From assembly GCA_938002625.1 (NCBI GenBank), contig CALLAD010000005.1:1-7248 (forward strand): DNA of 7,248 nt, given 5' to 3'. Positions 1 through 6,238 of the stretch are shown here, in pieces (the first letter of the stretch is position 1; every line of letters begins with the position of its first letter). The position numbers and the translations under genes are program-made. The stretch comes from an uncultured Aquificaceae bacterium. GTDB lineage: Bacteria; Aquificota; Aquificia; Aquificales; Aquificaceae. The notes under the pieces are model-generated. The model did not search any database, was not told where the DNA came from, and was given only the letters and a program-made list of their open reading frames with translations.

Positions 1-909
1 TCCCTATTTGCAGAAGAATTTGGATATAGAATAAAAGCCCAATTTAAGGTTGATGATGGCCTTTTGGGTTTTTATGAACGTAGAAGCCATAACATAGTAA
101 ACATAGACAAATGTCTTCTCCTGCATCCCTCAATAAATGAGCTCATACCCTCCTTAAAAGAACTTTCAAAAAAGCTAAGGGTAATAAAGGAAATAGAAGT
201 TATATATTCACCAACGGAAGGAGAGTTTCTACTAAGACTTTTCTCTAAGGAAGAGATAGAAAAGGAAAAGCTTAGAAAAATCATGGAAAATTATCTTCCA
301 AAGACGGTGGTGGGGGTTGGAGTATACAAGGATAGGAAGTTATATAGCCTTGGAAGGGATTTTCTCTTTCTCCGAATAGGTCCTTACACGTATAGGTTAA
401 GCATGGATTCCTTCATTCAGGTTAACTATATGCTTTGGGAAAGGTTCATAGAATCTGCAATGCCAGAGGAAAAGGTTGAAAAGGTGCTTGAGCTTCATTG
501 TGGCATAGGTTTCTTTAGCCTTTTCTTAGCAAAAAAGTCGGATTTTCTATTAGCCTATGATAGCAACGGAAGGGCTATAAAGGATGCGGAATATAACGCA
601 AAGGTGAATTCTGTAAGCAATTTAACTTTTGGAAACGAAAAGAGTTCTATTGCTTTAAAAAGGCATGCGGGAGAGGTCATAGACCTTATTTTTCTTGATC
701 CTCCAAGGTCTGGGCTTTCCGAGGGCGAAGCCCAACTTATCTTACAAAACAAACCAAAACACATAATATACGTTTCCTGCGAGCCCACAACTTTTGCCAG
801 AGATCTAAAGGTCCTTGCAAAGGGCGGCTATACCCTTGAAAGCCTTCGTATGGTGGATAATTTTCCAAATACTTACCACATTGAAGCTATAGCTCACCTT
901 GTTTTCTAA
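1..909 (+). CDS. RlmD/TrmA-family uracil-C5 RNA methyltransferase, 5' end cut off by the window
   Basis: This is the C-terminal 302 codons of a SAM-dependent enzyme that methylates C5 of a uridine in 23S rRNA or tRNA. The frame is open from base 1, so the TTG at 64 is internal and the real start lies upstream. Visible residues counted from base 1: the FIQVN motif at 138-142, the SAM-binding loop ELHCGIGFFS at 164-173, DPPRSGL (motif IV) at 233-239, the catalytic-cysteine motif SCEP with Cys260, and the C-terminal NTYHIE with Glu295, the presumed general base. Cys38, in NIDKC, aligns with the last of four [4Fe-4S] cysteines of E. coli RumA/RlmD. This suggests a cluster-bearing RlmD-type enzyme rather than TrmA, but the other three cysteines and any TRAM domain lie outside the window. 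The family is very secure. The exact target base cannot be told, because single-copy bacterial homologues differ in site (U1939, U747 or tRNA U54). Confidence 0.93.
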   Translation, partial: SLFAEEFGYRIKAQFKVDDGLLGFYERRSHNIVNIDKCLLLHPSINELIPSLKELSKKLRVIKEIEVIYSPTEGEFLLRLFSKEEIEKEKLRKIMENYLPKTVVGVGVYKDRKLYSLGRDFLFLRIGPYTYRLSMDSFIQVNYMLWERFIESAMPEEKVEKVLELHCGIGFFSLFLAKKSDFLLAYDSNGRAIKDAEYNAKVNSVSNLTFGNEKSSIALKRHAGEVIDLIFLDPPRSGLSEGEAQLILQNKPKHIIYVSCEPTTFARDLKVLAKGGYTLESLRMVDNFPNTYHIEAIAHLVF

Positions 910-955
910 GGAGCTACCATTTTTATGAAATAGACCATACATAGGGATATAGACC

Positions 956-984
956 TTAAGCCCTTATTCCTTAGTGCTTTTTTT
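956..984 (+). terminator. Weak candidate intrinsic terminator after the methyltransferase gene
   Basis: TTAAG (956-960) can pair with CTTAG (970-974) around a 9-base loop, with one G-T pair, and a run of seven T follows at 978-984. The stem is short and AT-rich, so it would be unstable, especially at high temperature. An alternative AAGC/GCTT stem (958-961 with 976-979) abuts the same T run. It is listed because this is the only T run in the intergenic region and it lies between the methyltransferase stop and the putative nrdA promoter. It may not be functional. Confidence 0.25.
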
Positions 985-986
985 AT

Positions 987-1014
987 TTGCAATGCCGTGT
1001 TCCCTGTATTTAAA
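987..1014 (+). promoter_or_regulatory. Putative sigma-70-type promoter for nrdAB
   Basis: TTGCAA (987-992) and TTTAAA (1009-1014) are separated by 16 bp. They would place the transcription start near 1021, about 38 bases before the nrdA ATG. Each hexamer only partly matches the consensus, and the region is AT-rich enough for such matches to occur by chance. The best support is position: this 149-bp gap is the only sizeable non-coding stretch ahead of the nrd genes. No NrdR-box palindrome is recognisable here. Confidence 0.3.
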
Positions 1015-1045
1015 CTAAAAGACTCTCCAGAAACCCTAAAAACCG

Positions 1046-1052
1046 AAGGAGG
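1046..1052 (+). promoter_or_regulatory. Strong ribosome binding site of nrdA
   Basis: AAGGAGG is a full Shine-Dalgarno match, 6 bases before the ATG at 1059. It fixes the start codon and contrasts with folK, fabG and nadD in this window, which have no such site. Confidence 0.9.
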
Positions 1053-1058
1053 TTAAAA

Positions 1059-3350
1059 ATGTATGTTATTAAAAGAAGTGGAAGAAGGGAATCTCTTGAC
1101 ATATCAAAAATCCGTATAGCAATAAGCTTCGCTTTTAAAGGAATTGATTTAGATCCCATGGAGCTTGAATTGGATGCTAAAATACAGTTTAGAGACGGAA
1201 TAACAACAAAGGAAATCCAGCAATTACTCATCAGAACTGCTGCAGAAAAGATATCCCCAGAAGCACCGCAATGGCAATACGTGGCGGCAAGGTTACTACT
1301 TTACGACCTTTACAAAGAAGTAGGGCACAAAAGAGGATACAAGGTAAAAGACAAAATAAACGGCAAATATAAACCTTACAACCCAGATAGCTTCTACAAG
1401 CTTGTAAAGGAATATTCGGAAAAAGGTATATACGGTAGCTACCTTTTAGAGGAATACACAGAGGAAGACTTTAATACCTTAGCGAGATACATAGATCCCG
1501 ATAGAGATCTACTTTTTAACTACACAGGCATAAAGGTGCTTGCCGATAGGTACCTTGTAAGGGATGAGGACGGTAATATAATAGAGCTTCCTCAAGAAAT
1601 GTACATGCTAATTGCCATGACCCTTGCCATACCAGAAAAGAAGGAAGAAAGAATAAAGTGGGTGAAAACCTTTTATGACCTCCTGAGTAAGCATGAGGTT
1701 TCCCTTGCAACACCTACTTTGATGAACGCAAGAAGGCCCCATACGCAACTAAGCTCTTGCTTTGTTCTTACGGTGGATGACGACCTTTATGACATTTTTG
1801 ATAATGTACAGAAAGCTGGACAAATCTCTAAGTTTGCTGGTGGATTGGGAATATATCTTGGCAAAATAAGGGCAACGGGAGCACCTATAAGGAAGTTTAA
1901 AGGAGCTTCCTCTGGAGTTTTGCCAGTTGTAAAAATACTTAACGATGTCATGGTATACGTAGACCAGCTTGGAATGAGAAAGGGTTCCGCCAGTATAACC
2001 CTTGACATTTGGCATAAGGATGTATTGGATTTTCTGGAAGTAAAAACAAATGTAGGAGACGAAAGAAAAAAGGCTCATGATATACATCCAGCCATTTCCA
2101 TACCCGATTTGTTTATGAAAAGGTTAAAAAACAGGGAAAAATGGACGCTTTTTGACCCATACTATTGCAAAAATGTAAAAGATGGCAAGAATTTAGAAGA
2201 TTTCTACGGAGAAGAATTTGAAAGGCTATACGAAAAGCTTGAAAAAGAACTACCACCTTACGCAAAGAGGGAAATACCAGCCTTTGAGCTTTGGAAAAGA
2301 TTGCTTACAGTTATTTTTGAAACGGGAGAACCCTATATATTCTTCAGGGATACGGCAAATAAGCTAAATCCCAATAAACATTGTGGTATGGTTTACAGTA
2401 GCAATCTATGCCACGAAATAGTTCAAAATATGTCAACAACGCAGCATATAGAGGAAGTCCTTTTGGATAACGGTATTATTGTTCACAAAAAAAGATCGGG
2501 AGATGTAGTTATATGCAACCTTGGATCCATAAATTTAGGAAAGGTTTATGAAAATAAGGATATGGAAAGGGTTGTGCCCATACTTGTAAGAATGCTTGAC
2601 AATGTTATAAGCGTAAACTTTTATGCCATAAAAGAAGCAGAATATACCAACAAAAGGTACAGAGCTATAGGTATAGGTGTAAGCAACTACCACTATTGCT
2701 TGGTTAAAAACGGTGTTCAGTGGGAATCAGAAGAACACCTTGAATTTACAGATAAGCTTTTTGAAAGGATAGCCTACTATGCTATAAAAGGATCTATGGA
2801 GCTTGCTAAGGAAAGAGGAGCCTATCCCCTCTTTGAAGGTTCTGATTGGAGTAAGGGTATATTCTTTGAAAGAAGCGCAGAGGAAAATCAAAAGATATCA
2901 AAAAATGGTTTTGACTGGACCTCTTTGGCAGAGGAAGTTAAAAGGTATGGACTAAGAAATGCTTATCTCCTTGCTATAATGCCAACGGGTTCTACATCTT
3001 TAATACTATCCGCAACACCTTCTGTAGATCCAATCTTTGCGAAGTTTTACAAAGAGGAAAATATGTCTGGCATACTACCACAAGTACCACCAGAAATTGA
3101 TAAATACTTCTGGCATTATAAGAGCGCCGATAATATTGACCAAGAATGGACAATAAGGGCGGCGGCGGTAAGACAAAAGTGGATAGACCAAGCCCAATCT
3201 TTAAATCTTTTCATAGATCCGGAAAAGATAGATGGACCAACCCTTTCAAGACTTTATGAGCTTGCATGGGAACTTGGACTAAAGACGGTATATTATATGA
3301 GAAGTAAGTCTTTAACGGATATAGAAGAGTGTGAAAGTTGCTCTACATAG
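1059..3350 (+). CDS. nrdA: Class I ribonucleoside-diphosphate reductase, alpha (large, catalytic) subunit
   Basis: This cytoplasmic enzyme reduces ribonucleoside diphosphates to deoxyribonucleotides, together with the beta subunit encoded next. The 763-residue protein opens with an N-terminal ATP-cone (about 1-90, VIKRSGRRE at 3-11), the allosteric activity site. The ten-stranded barrel carries every expected catalytic residue: Cys234 (SSC) and Cys486 (VICNLGS) as the redox pair, and Asn449, Cys451 (thiyl radical) and Glu453 in NLCHEI. Tyr745 and Tyr746 (KTVYYMRS) form the radical-transfer path. PTGSTSLI at 642-649 is a family signature. The C-terminal CESC (Cys758, Cys761) is the shuttle thiol pair reduced by thioredoxin or glutaredoxin. 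Cys451 and Cys486 are 35 residues apart, against 23 in E. coli, because of an extra segment around 459-483. No intein interrupts the gene. The ATG has a strong Shine-Dalgarno site, and nrdB follows after 10 bp. Identification is very secure. Confidence 0.98.
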   Translation: MYVIKRSGRRESLDISKIRIAISFAFKGIDLDPMELELDAKIQFRDGITTKEIQQLLIRTAAEKISPEAPQWQYVAARLLLYDLYKEVGHKRGYKVKDKINGKYKPYNPDSFYKLVKEYSEKGIYGSYLLEEYTEEDFNTLARYIDPDRDLLFNYTGIKVLADRYLVRDEDGNIIELPQEMYMLIAMTLAIPEKKEERIKWVKTFYDLLSKHEVSLATPTLMNARRPHTQLSSCFVLTVDDDLYDIFDNVQKAGQISKFAGGLGIYLGKIRATGAPIRKFKGASSGVLPVVKILNDVMVYVDQLGMRKGSASITLDIWHKDVLDFLEVKTNVGDERKKAHDIHPAISIPDLFMKRLKNREKWTLFDPYYCKNVKDGKNLEDFYGEEFERLYEKLEKELPPYAKREIPAFELWKRLLTVIFETGEPYIFFRDTANKLNPNKHCGMVYSSNLCHEIVQNMSTTQHIEEVLLDNGIIVHKKRSGDVVICNLGSINLGKVYENKDMERVVPILVRMLDNVISVNFYAIKEAEYTNKRYRAIGIGVSNYHYCLVKNGVQWESEEHLEFTDKLFERIAYYAIKGSMELAKERGAYPLFEGSDWSKGIFFERSAEENQKISKNGFDWTSLAEEVKRYGLRNAYLLAIMPTGSTSLILSATPSVDPIFAKFYKEENMSGILPQVPPEIDKYFWHYKSADNIDQEWTIRAAAVRQKWIDQAQSLNLFIDPEKIDGPTLSRLYELAWELGLKTVYYMRSKSLTDIEECESCST

Positions 3351-3355
3351 GAGGT
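3349..3355 (+). promoter_or_regulatory. Ribosome binding site of nrdB, overlapping the nrdA stop codon
   Basis: AGGAGGT begins inside the nrdA TAG stop (3348-3350) and lies 5 bases before the nrdB ATG. The overlap points to translational coupling of the two subunits, which are needed in matched amounts. Confidence 0.88.
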
Positions 3356-3360
3356 AAGCT

Positions 3361-4389
3361 ATGGATAGGACCATTATTTTTAACCCAGAAGGTGATAGAG
3401 AACCATCAAAGCGTAAAATACTTTTTGGAAACCCAACCAACATAATGGAGCTTAACAACATAAAATATCAATGGGCCTTTGACCTTTACAAAACAATGGG
3501 ATTTACCAACTTCTGGATTCCAGAAGAAATACCCATGCAAGAAGATAGAAAACAATATGAGAGGGACCTTTCTGAGTATGAGAAAAGAGCCTATGAGATG
3601 GTGCTTAGCTTTTTGATAGCCTTGGACTCATACCAAGTTAACATGCTAAAGGAATTTGCAGGGTATATAACAGCTCCCGAGCTTGTTATGGCTCTTACTT
3701 CCCAAGAATTTCAAGAAGCCTTGCATAGCTACTCTTATCAGTTTATTCTTGAAAGCGTAGTAGACCCCTCCATAGCCGATGAAATATACAACTACTGGAG
3801 GCAGGACAAGGTATTGATGGAAAGAAACAAGGTGATTGCCGAGCTTTATAATGAATTTATAAGAAAACCTACGGAAGAAAACTTTATAAAAGCAGTATTT
3901 GGTAACTACGTATTGGAAAGCTTATACTTTTACAGTGGCTTTGCTTTCTTTTATACCTTAGGAAGACAAGGTAAAATGGTAAATACTGTTCAGCAGATAA
4001 AGTATATAAACAGGGATGAGCTAACCCATGTTAGCCTGTTTAGGAATATAATCCTTACTCTTTTGGAAGAAAATCCAGAGCTTTTTACTCCAGAAATAGA
4101 AAAATGGATTTATGAATTCTTTAAATTTGCTACGGAAAAAGAAATAGAGTGGGGTAAGTATGTTACTCAAAACCAAATACTTGGACTAAATGACTACCTA
4201 ATAGAGAGATATATAAAGTATCTTTCTAACCTAAGGCTTACACAACTTGGCTACAAGCCTTTATATCCCGAGATTACGGACAATCCCATGAAATGGATAG
4301 ATAGGTTTAGAACGATAAACGATACAAAAACTGACTTTTTCCAAGCGAAGCCTCAGACTTATACAAAGAGAAGCGAGTTAAAATGGTAG
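3361..4389 (+). CDS. nrdB: Class I ribonucleoside-diphosphate reductase, beta (small, radical-generating) subunit
   Basis: This ferritin-like subunit houses the dimetal centre and stable radical that start catalysis in NrdA. In the 342-residue protein the metal ligands are all present with E. coli-like spacing: Asp89 (LDSYQ), Glu119 and His122 (EALHS), Glu186 (VLESLYFY), and Glu220 and His223 (RDELTH). Tyr126 sits four residues after His122, exactly where E. coli Tyr122 carries the radical, so this is a tyrosyl-radical type rather than a Phe-containing Mn/Fe (class Ic) type. Trp52 (FWIPEE) matches the E. coli Trp48 of the electron-transfer route, and Tyr334 in the C-terminal tail is a candidate for Tyr356. 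Iron or manganese use cannot be read from sequence. The reading frame is continuous, with no intein. The gene forms an operon with nrdA, and its last 12 bases overlap the convergent folK. Confidence 0.98.
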   Translation: MDRTIIFNPEGDREPSKRKILFGNPTNIMELNNIKYQWAFDLYKTMGFTNFWIPEEIPMQEDRKQYERDLSEYEKRAYEMVLSFLIALDSYQVNMLKEFAGYITAPELVMALTSQEFQEALHSYSYQFILESVVDPSIADEIYNYWRQDKVLMERNKVIAELYNEFIRKPTEENFIKAVFGNYVLESLYFYSGFAFFYTLGRQGKMVNTVQQIKYINRDELTHVSLFRNIILTLLEENPELFTPEIEKWIYEFFKFATEKEIEWGKYVTQNQILGLNDYLIERYIKYLSNLRLTQLGYKPLYPEITDNPMKWIDRFRTINDTKTDFFQAKPQTYTKRSELKW

Positions 4390-4866
4390 AAGGCATGCAA
4401 AGGGTATAAGGTTATTCTTCAGTTTTTCCGCATACTGGCTAAGCCTCTTTTTACTTATAGGATGTATAAGGTCCTTGTCTATTTCCAAGAGGGGAAATAT
4501 AAAAAAATCCCTTTCTGTGAGATAAAGATGGGGTATGTTTAAAAAGCTTAGTCTTATTACGTAGTTTTCGTAAAGTAGTATATCAAGGTCTATTTCCCTT
4601 GGTCCCCACCTTTTTCGTGGTTTTCTACCAGTTTTTTGCTCAACCTCCTTTAAGGTCTTTAAAAGCTCTATGGGACCAAGCTCAGTATAAAACTTTAAAA
4701 CACCATTTAAGAACTCAGGTTGATTTACTACACCCCAAGGCTGGCTTATGTATACGGTTGATATTTTTAATATGGCTCCATATTCCTTTAAAAGATTTAA
4801 GGCTTTTACTATATAGCCTATCCTATCTTCAACATTGCTACCAAAGGCTATGTAACATATTGGCAT
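4378..4866 (-). CDS. folK: 2-amino-4-hydroxy-6-hydroxymethyldihydropteridine pyrophosphokinase (HPPK)
   Basis: This enzyme transfers pyrophosphate from ATP to 6-hydroxymethyl-7,8-dihydropterin, making the substrate of dihydropteroate synthase in folate synthesis. The 162-residue protein is normal length for a stand-alone HPPK. It shows the N-terminal FGSN (8-11), the QPWGVVNQPEFLNG loop (42-55) with pterin-binding Asn54, the signature RWGPREIDLD (86-95) with the Mg-binding Asp93 and Asp95, and IPHLYLTERDF (111-121). The ATG gives the usual short lead into the GSN motif. It has no Shine-Dalgarno site: the bases before it read TAA CCT TTC TTT, where TAA is the stop of the upstream fabG in the same frame. 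Translation therefore probably depends on ribosomes finishing fabG. No other folate gene is visible, although folP or folB is often nearby in other bacteria. The 3' end overlaps nrdB tail-to-tail by 12 bp. Confidence 0.96.
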   Translation of the reverse strand: MPICYIAFGSNVEDRIGYIVKALNLLKEYGAILKISTVYISQPWGVVNQPEFLNGVLKFYTELGPIELLKTLKEVEQKTGRKPRKRWGPREIDLDILLYENYVIRLSFLNIPHLYLTERDFFIFPLLEIDKDLIHPISKKRLSQYAEKLKNNLIPFACLLPF

Positions 4867-4875
4867 AAAGAAAGG

Positions 4876-5625
4876 TTAATACATTCCGCCGTTTACGTGT
4901 ATAACTTCACCCGTTATATAGCTTGCATATTCAGAGCACAAGAAGACAACAAGCCCAGCCACATCCTCGGGCTTTCCAAACCTTCCCAAGGGAATATTTT
5001 TTAAATAGCTTTGCCTTATCTCCTCGCTCAAGCTTGCCGTCATGTCGGTTTCTATAAAACCTGGGGCTATGGCGTTTACCGTTATATTCCTTGATGCTAA
5101 CTCCTTGGCAAGGCTTTTGGTAAAGCCTATTAGTGCAGACTTTGTGGAAGAATAGTTTACTTGGCCTATGTTCCCAGTAAAGCCCACTACAGAGGATATG
5201 TTTATAATCCTGCCCCATCTTGCTTTTAGCATAGCCTTAACAGCCAAGGAGGTTATTAAAAAGGAGCCTGTAAGGTTTATTCTGAGCACTTCTTCCCAAT
5301 CCTCAAGGGACATTCTAAGAAAGAGCTTATCCCTTGTGATTCCAGCGTTGTTGACCAGTATGTCTACACCACCCCATTTTTCCTCTATTTCTCCATATGC
5401 CTGCCTTATGGAATCTTCACTTCCCATATCCATGGCTATGCCAAGGGTTTCTACACCAAAATCTTCCCTTATTTTATCCGCTATTTCTCTTGCCCTTGAG
5501 GCATCCCTTCCCGTTATAGCTACCTTTGCACCAGCCCTTGCAAGAAATTCTGCTATAGACTTTCCTATTCCACGAGTAGACCCCGTTATTAAGGCCCTTT
5601 TGTCAGACAAATCTACACAAAACAT
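4876..5625 (-). CDS. fabG: 3-oxoacyl-[acyl-carrier-protein] reductase
   Basis: This short-chain dehydrogenase uses NADPH to reduce 3-oxoacyl-ACP to 3-hydroxyacyl-ACP in type II fatty-acid elongation. The 249-residue protein has the Rossmann nucleotide loop TGSTRGIG (14-21), NNAG (92-95), and the tetrad Asn117, Ser145, Tyr158, Lys162 (YSSTK). PGFIETDMT (188-196) and the typical FabG ending VNGGMY follow. The ending and the NAGITRD segment favour FabG over other SDRs, including the FolM-type pteridine reductases one might suspect beside folK. It closely resembles the Aquifex aeolicus FabG as I remember it. The ATG at 5625 places the TG motif at the usual distance, but there is no Shine-Dalgarno site. 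A TTG at codon 6 is an alternative start, also without one. It is the first gene of a fabG-folK unit and diverges from nadD over 16 bp, so its promoter must reach into nadD or be very compact. Confidence 0.95.
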   Translation of the reverse strand: MFCVDLSDKRALITGSTRGIGKSIAEFLARAGAKVAITGRDASRAREIADKIREDFGVETLGIAMDMGSEDSIRQAYGEIEEKWGGVDILVNNAGITRDKLFLRMSLEDWEEVLRINLTGSFLITSLAVKAMLKARWGRIINISSVVGFTGNIGQVNYSSTKSALIGFTKSLAKELASRNITVNAIAPGFIETDMTASLSEEIRQSYLKNIPLGRFGKPEDVAGLVVFLCSEYASYITGEVIHVNGGMY

Positions 5626-5641
5626 GCTAAGATTTTAACAC
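5626..5641. promoter_or_regulatory. 16-bp divergent spacer between fabG and nadD with possible -10 elements
   Basis: On the minus strand TAAAAT (5637 down to 5632) lies 6 bases before the fabG ATG, the distance expected if transcription starts at or near the start codon (a leaderless mRNA). On the plus strand TAAGAT (5628-5633) lies 8 bases before the nadD ATG. Neither has a convincing -35 box at 16-18 bp, and neither gene has a Shine-Dalgarno site. The sequence is AT-rich, so chance matches are possible. The need for both genes to be expressed makes this the natural place to look. Confidence 0.35.
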
Positions 5642-6238
5642 ATGAAGCTTTTCTTTGGTGGCAGCTTTGATCCCGTACACGTTGGGCATCTTTTAATAGC
5701 AAGGGATGTAAAAGAAGCTCTTGGTTTTGAAAGGGTGGTTTTTATACCTGCCTTTCAAGCTCCACTAAAAGCTCCACACCTTGCAAGCCCAGAGGATAGG
5801 TTTAATATGTTAAAGCTTGCATTACAAGACCAACCAGACTATGAAGTGAGTTCCTTGGAAATAGAGAAAGGTGGAATATCTTATACAGTGGATACGGCAA
5901 GATATTTATATAACATGTATGGTGAAAGACCCTTTTTCTTGGTTGGCTCCGATAGTTTTCTAAGCTTTCATCTTTGGAAAGATCCCATGGATATTCTTTC
6001 CTTAGCTCGTCTTGTTATCGTAGACAGAGAAGGCAAAAAAGTAAAAGTAGAAAAATATATACGGGATAGGTTTCCCCATTTAAAGGAAAAGGAGGATTTG
6101 TTCTTTATTTCGGTGAGAAAAATTGACATATCTTCCACGGAGATAAGGGAAAGGATAAAAAAGGGACAGCCTATAAAATGGCTTGTGCCAGAGGTAGTGG
6201 AAAGATACATACTGGAGAAGGGTCTTTATAAATTTTAA
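5642..6238 (+). CDS. nadD: Nicotinate-mononucleotide adenylyltransferase
   Basis: This cytoplasmic enzyme adenylylates nicotinate mononucleotide to deamido-NAD, the penultimate step of NAD synthesis. The 198-residue protein has normal length and the nucleotidyltransferase signature GGSFDPVHVGH (6-16), with the HxGH pair His13 and His16. VGSDSF (101-106) followed by LWKDP (111-115) is the family's nucleotide-binding region, and ISSTEIR (163-169) is the C-terminal ATP-binding motif. Its start directly precedes the conserved strand, so the ATG is secure although no Shine-Dalgarno site precedes it. Unlike many bacteria it is not followed by rsfS or preceded by proA, and it stands alone on the plus strand between two minus-strand units. 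Its TAA overlaps the stop codon of the convergent SulP gene. Confidence 0.96.
   Translation: MKLFFGGSFDPVHVGHLLIARDVKEALGFERVVFIPAFQAPLKAPHLASPEDRFNMLKLALQDQPDYEVSSLEIEKGGISYTVDTARYLYNMYGERPFFLVGSDSFLSFHLWKDPMDILSLARLVIVDREGKKVKVEKYIRDRFPHLKEKEDLFFISVRKIDISSTEIRERIKKGQPIKWLVPEVVERYILEKGLYKF

Noticed and set aside
64..66. TTG at 64 as the start of the methyltransferase gene
   Set aside because: The frame is open and family-like (AEEFGYRIKAQF) from base 1, so the gene begins before the window.
306..320. G-rich run with four GG tracts, a possible two-tier G-quadruplex
   Set aside because: It encodes Val-Val-Gly-Val-Gly in the methyltransferase. Two-tier quadruplexes are weak and this is explained by codons.
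908..933. AAGGAG followed by ATG AAA TAG (925-933), a possible minimal upstream ORF
   Set aside because: A two-codon ORF after an 11-base gap is most likely chance; there is nothing to support translation.
910..1058. NrdR-box search upstream of nrdA
   Set aside because: No palindrome resembling the ACAC-AT-rich-GTGT consensus is present. The AT-rich stretch at 937-955 matches only loosely and has no second half.
1749..2087. 112-codon open frame on the minus strand opposite nrdA
   Set aside because: It is antisense to conserved NrdA core sequence, with no recognisable domain.
3157..3168. Short GGC repeat
   Set aside because: It encodes a run of alanines (701-703) in NrdA and is too short to be a meaningful microsatellite.
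4343..4377. AAGCGA repeated near the end of nrdB, considered as a terminator stem
   Set aside because: The copies are direct, not inverted, and are explained by the NrdB codons.
4599..4868. 89-codon open frame on the plus strand opposite folK
   Set aside because: It lies wholly antisense to folK and shows no recognisable features.
5168..5638. 156-codon open frame on the plus strand opposite fabG
   Set aside because: It is a shadow of fabG: no family features, no ribosome site, and full overlap with a certain gene.
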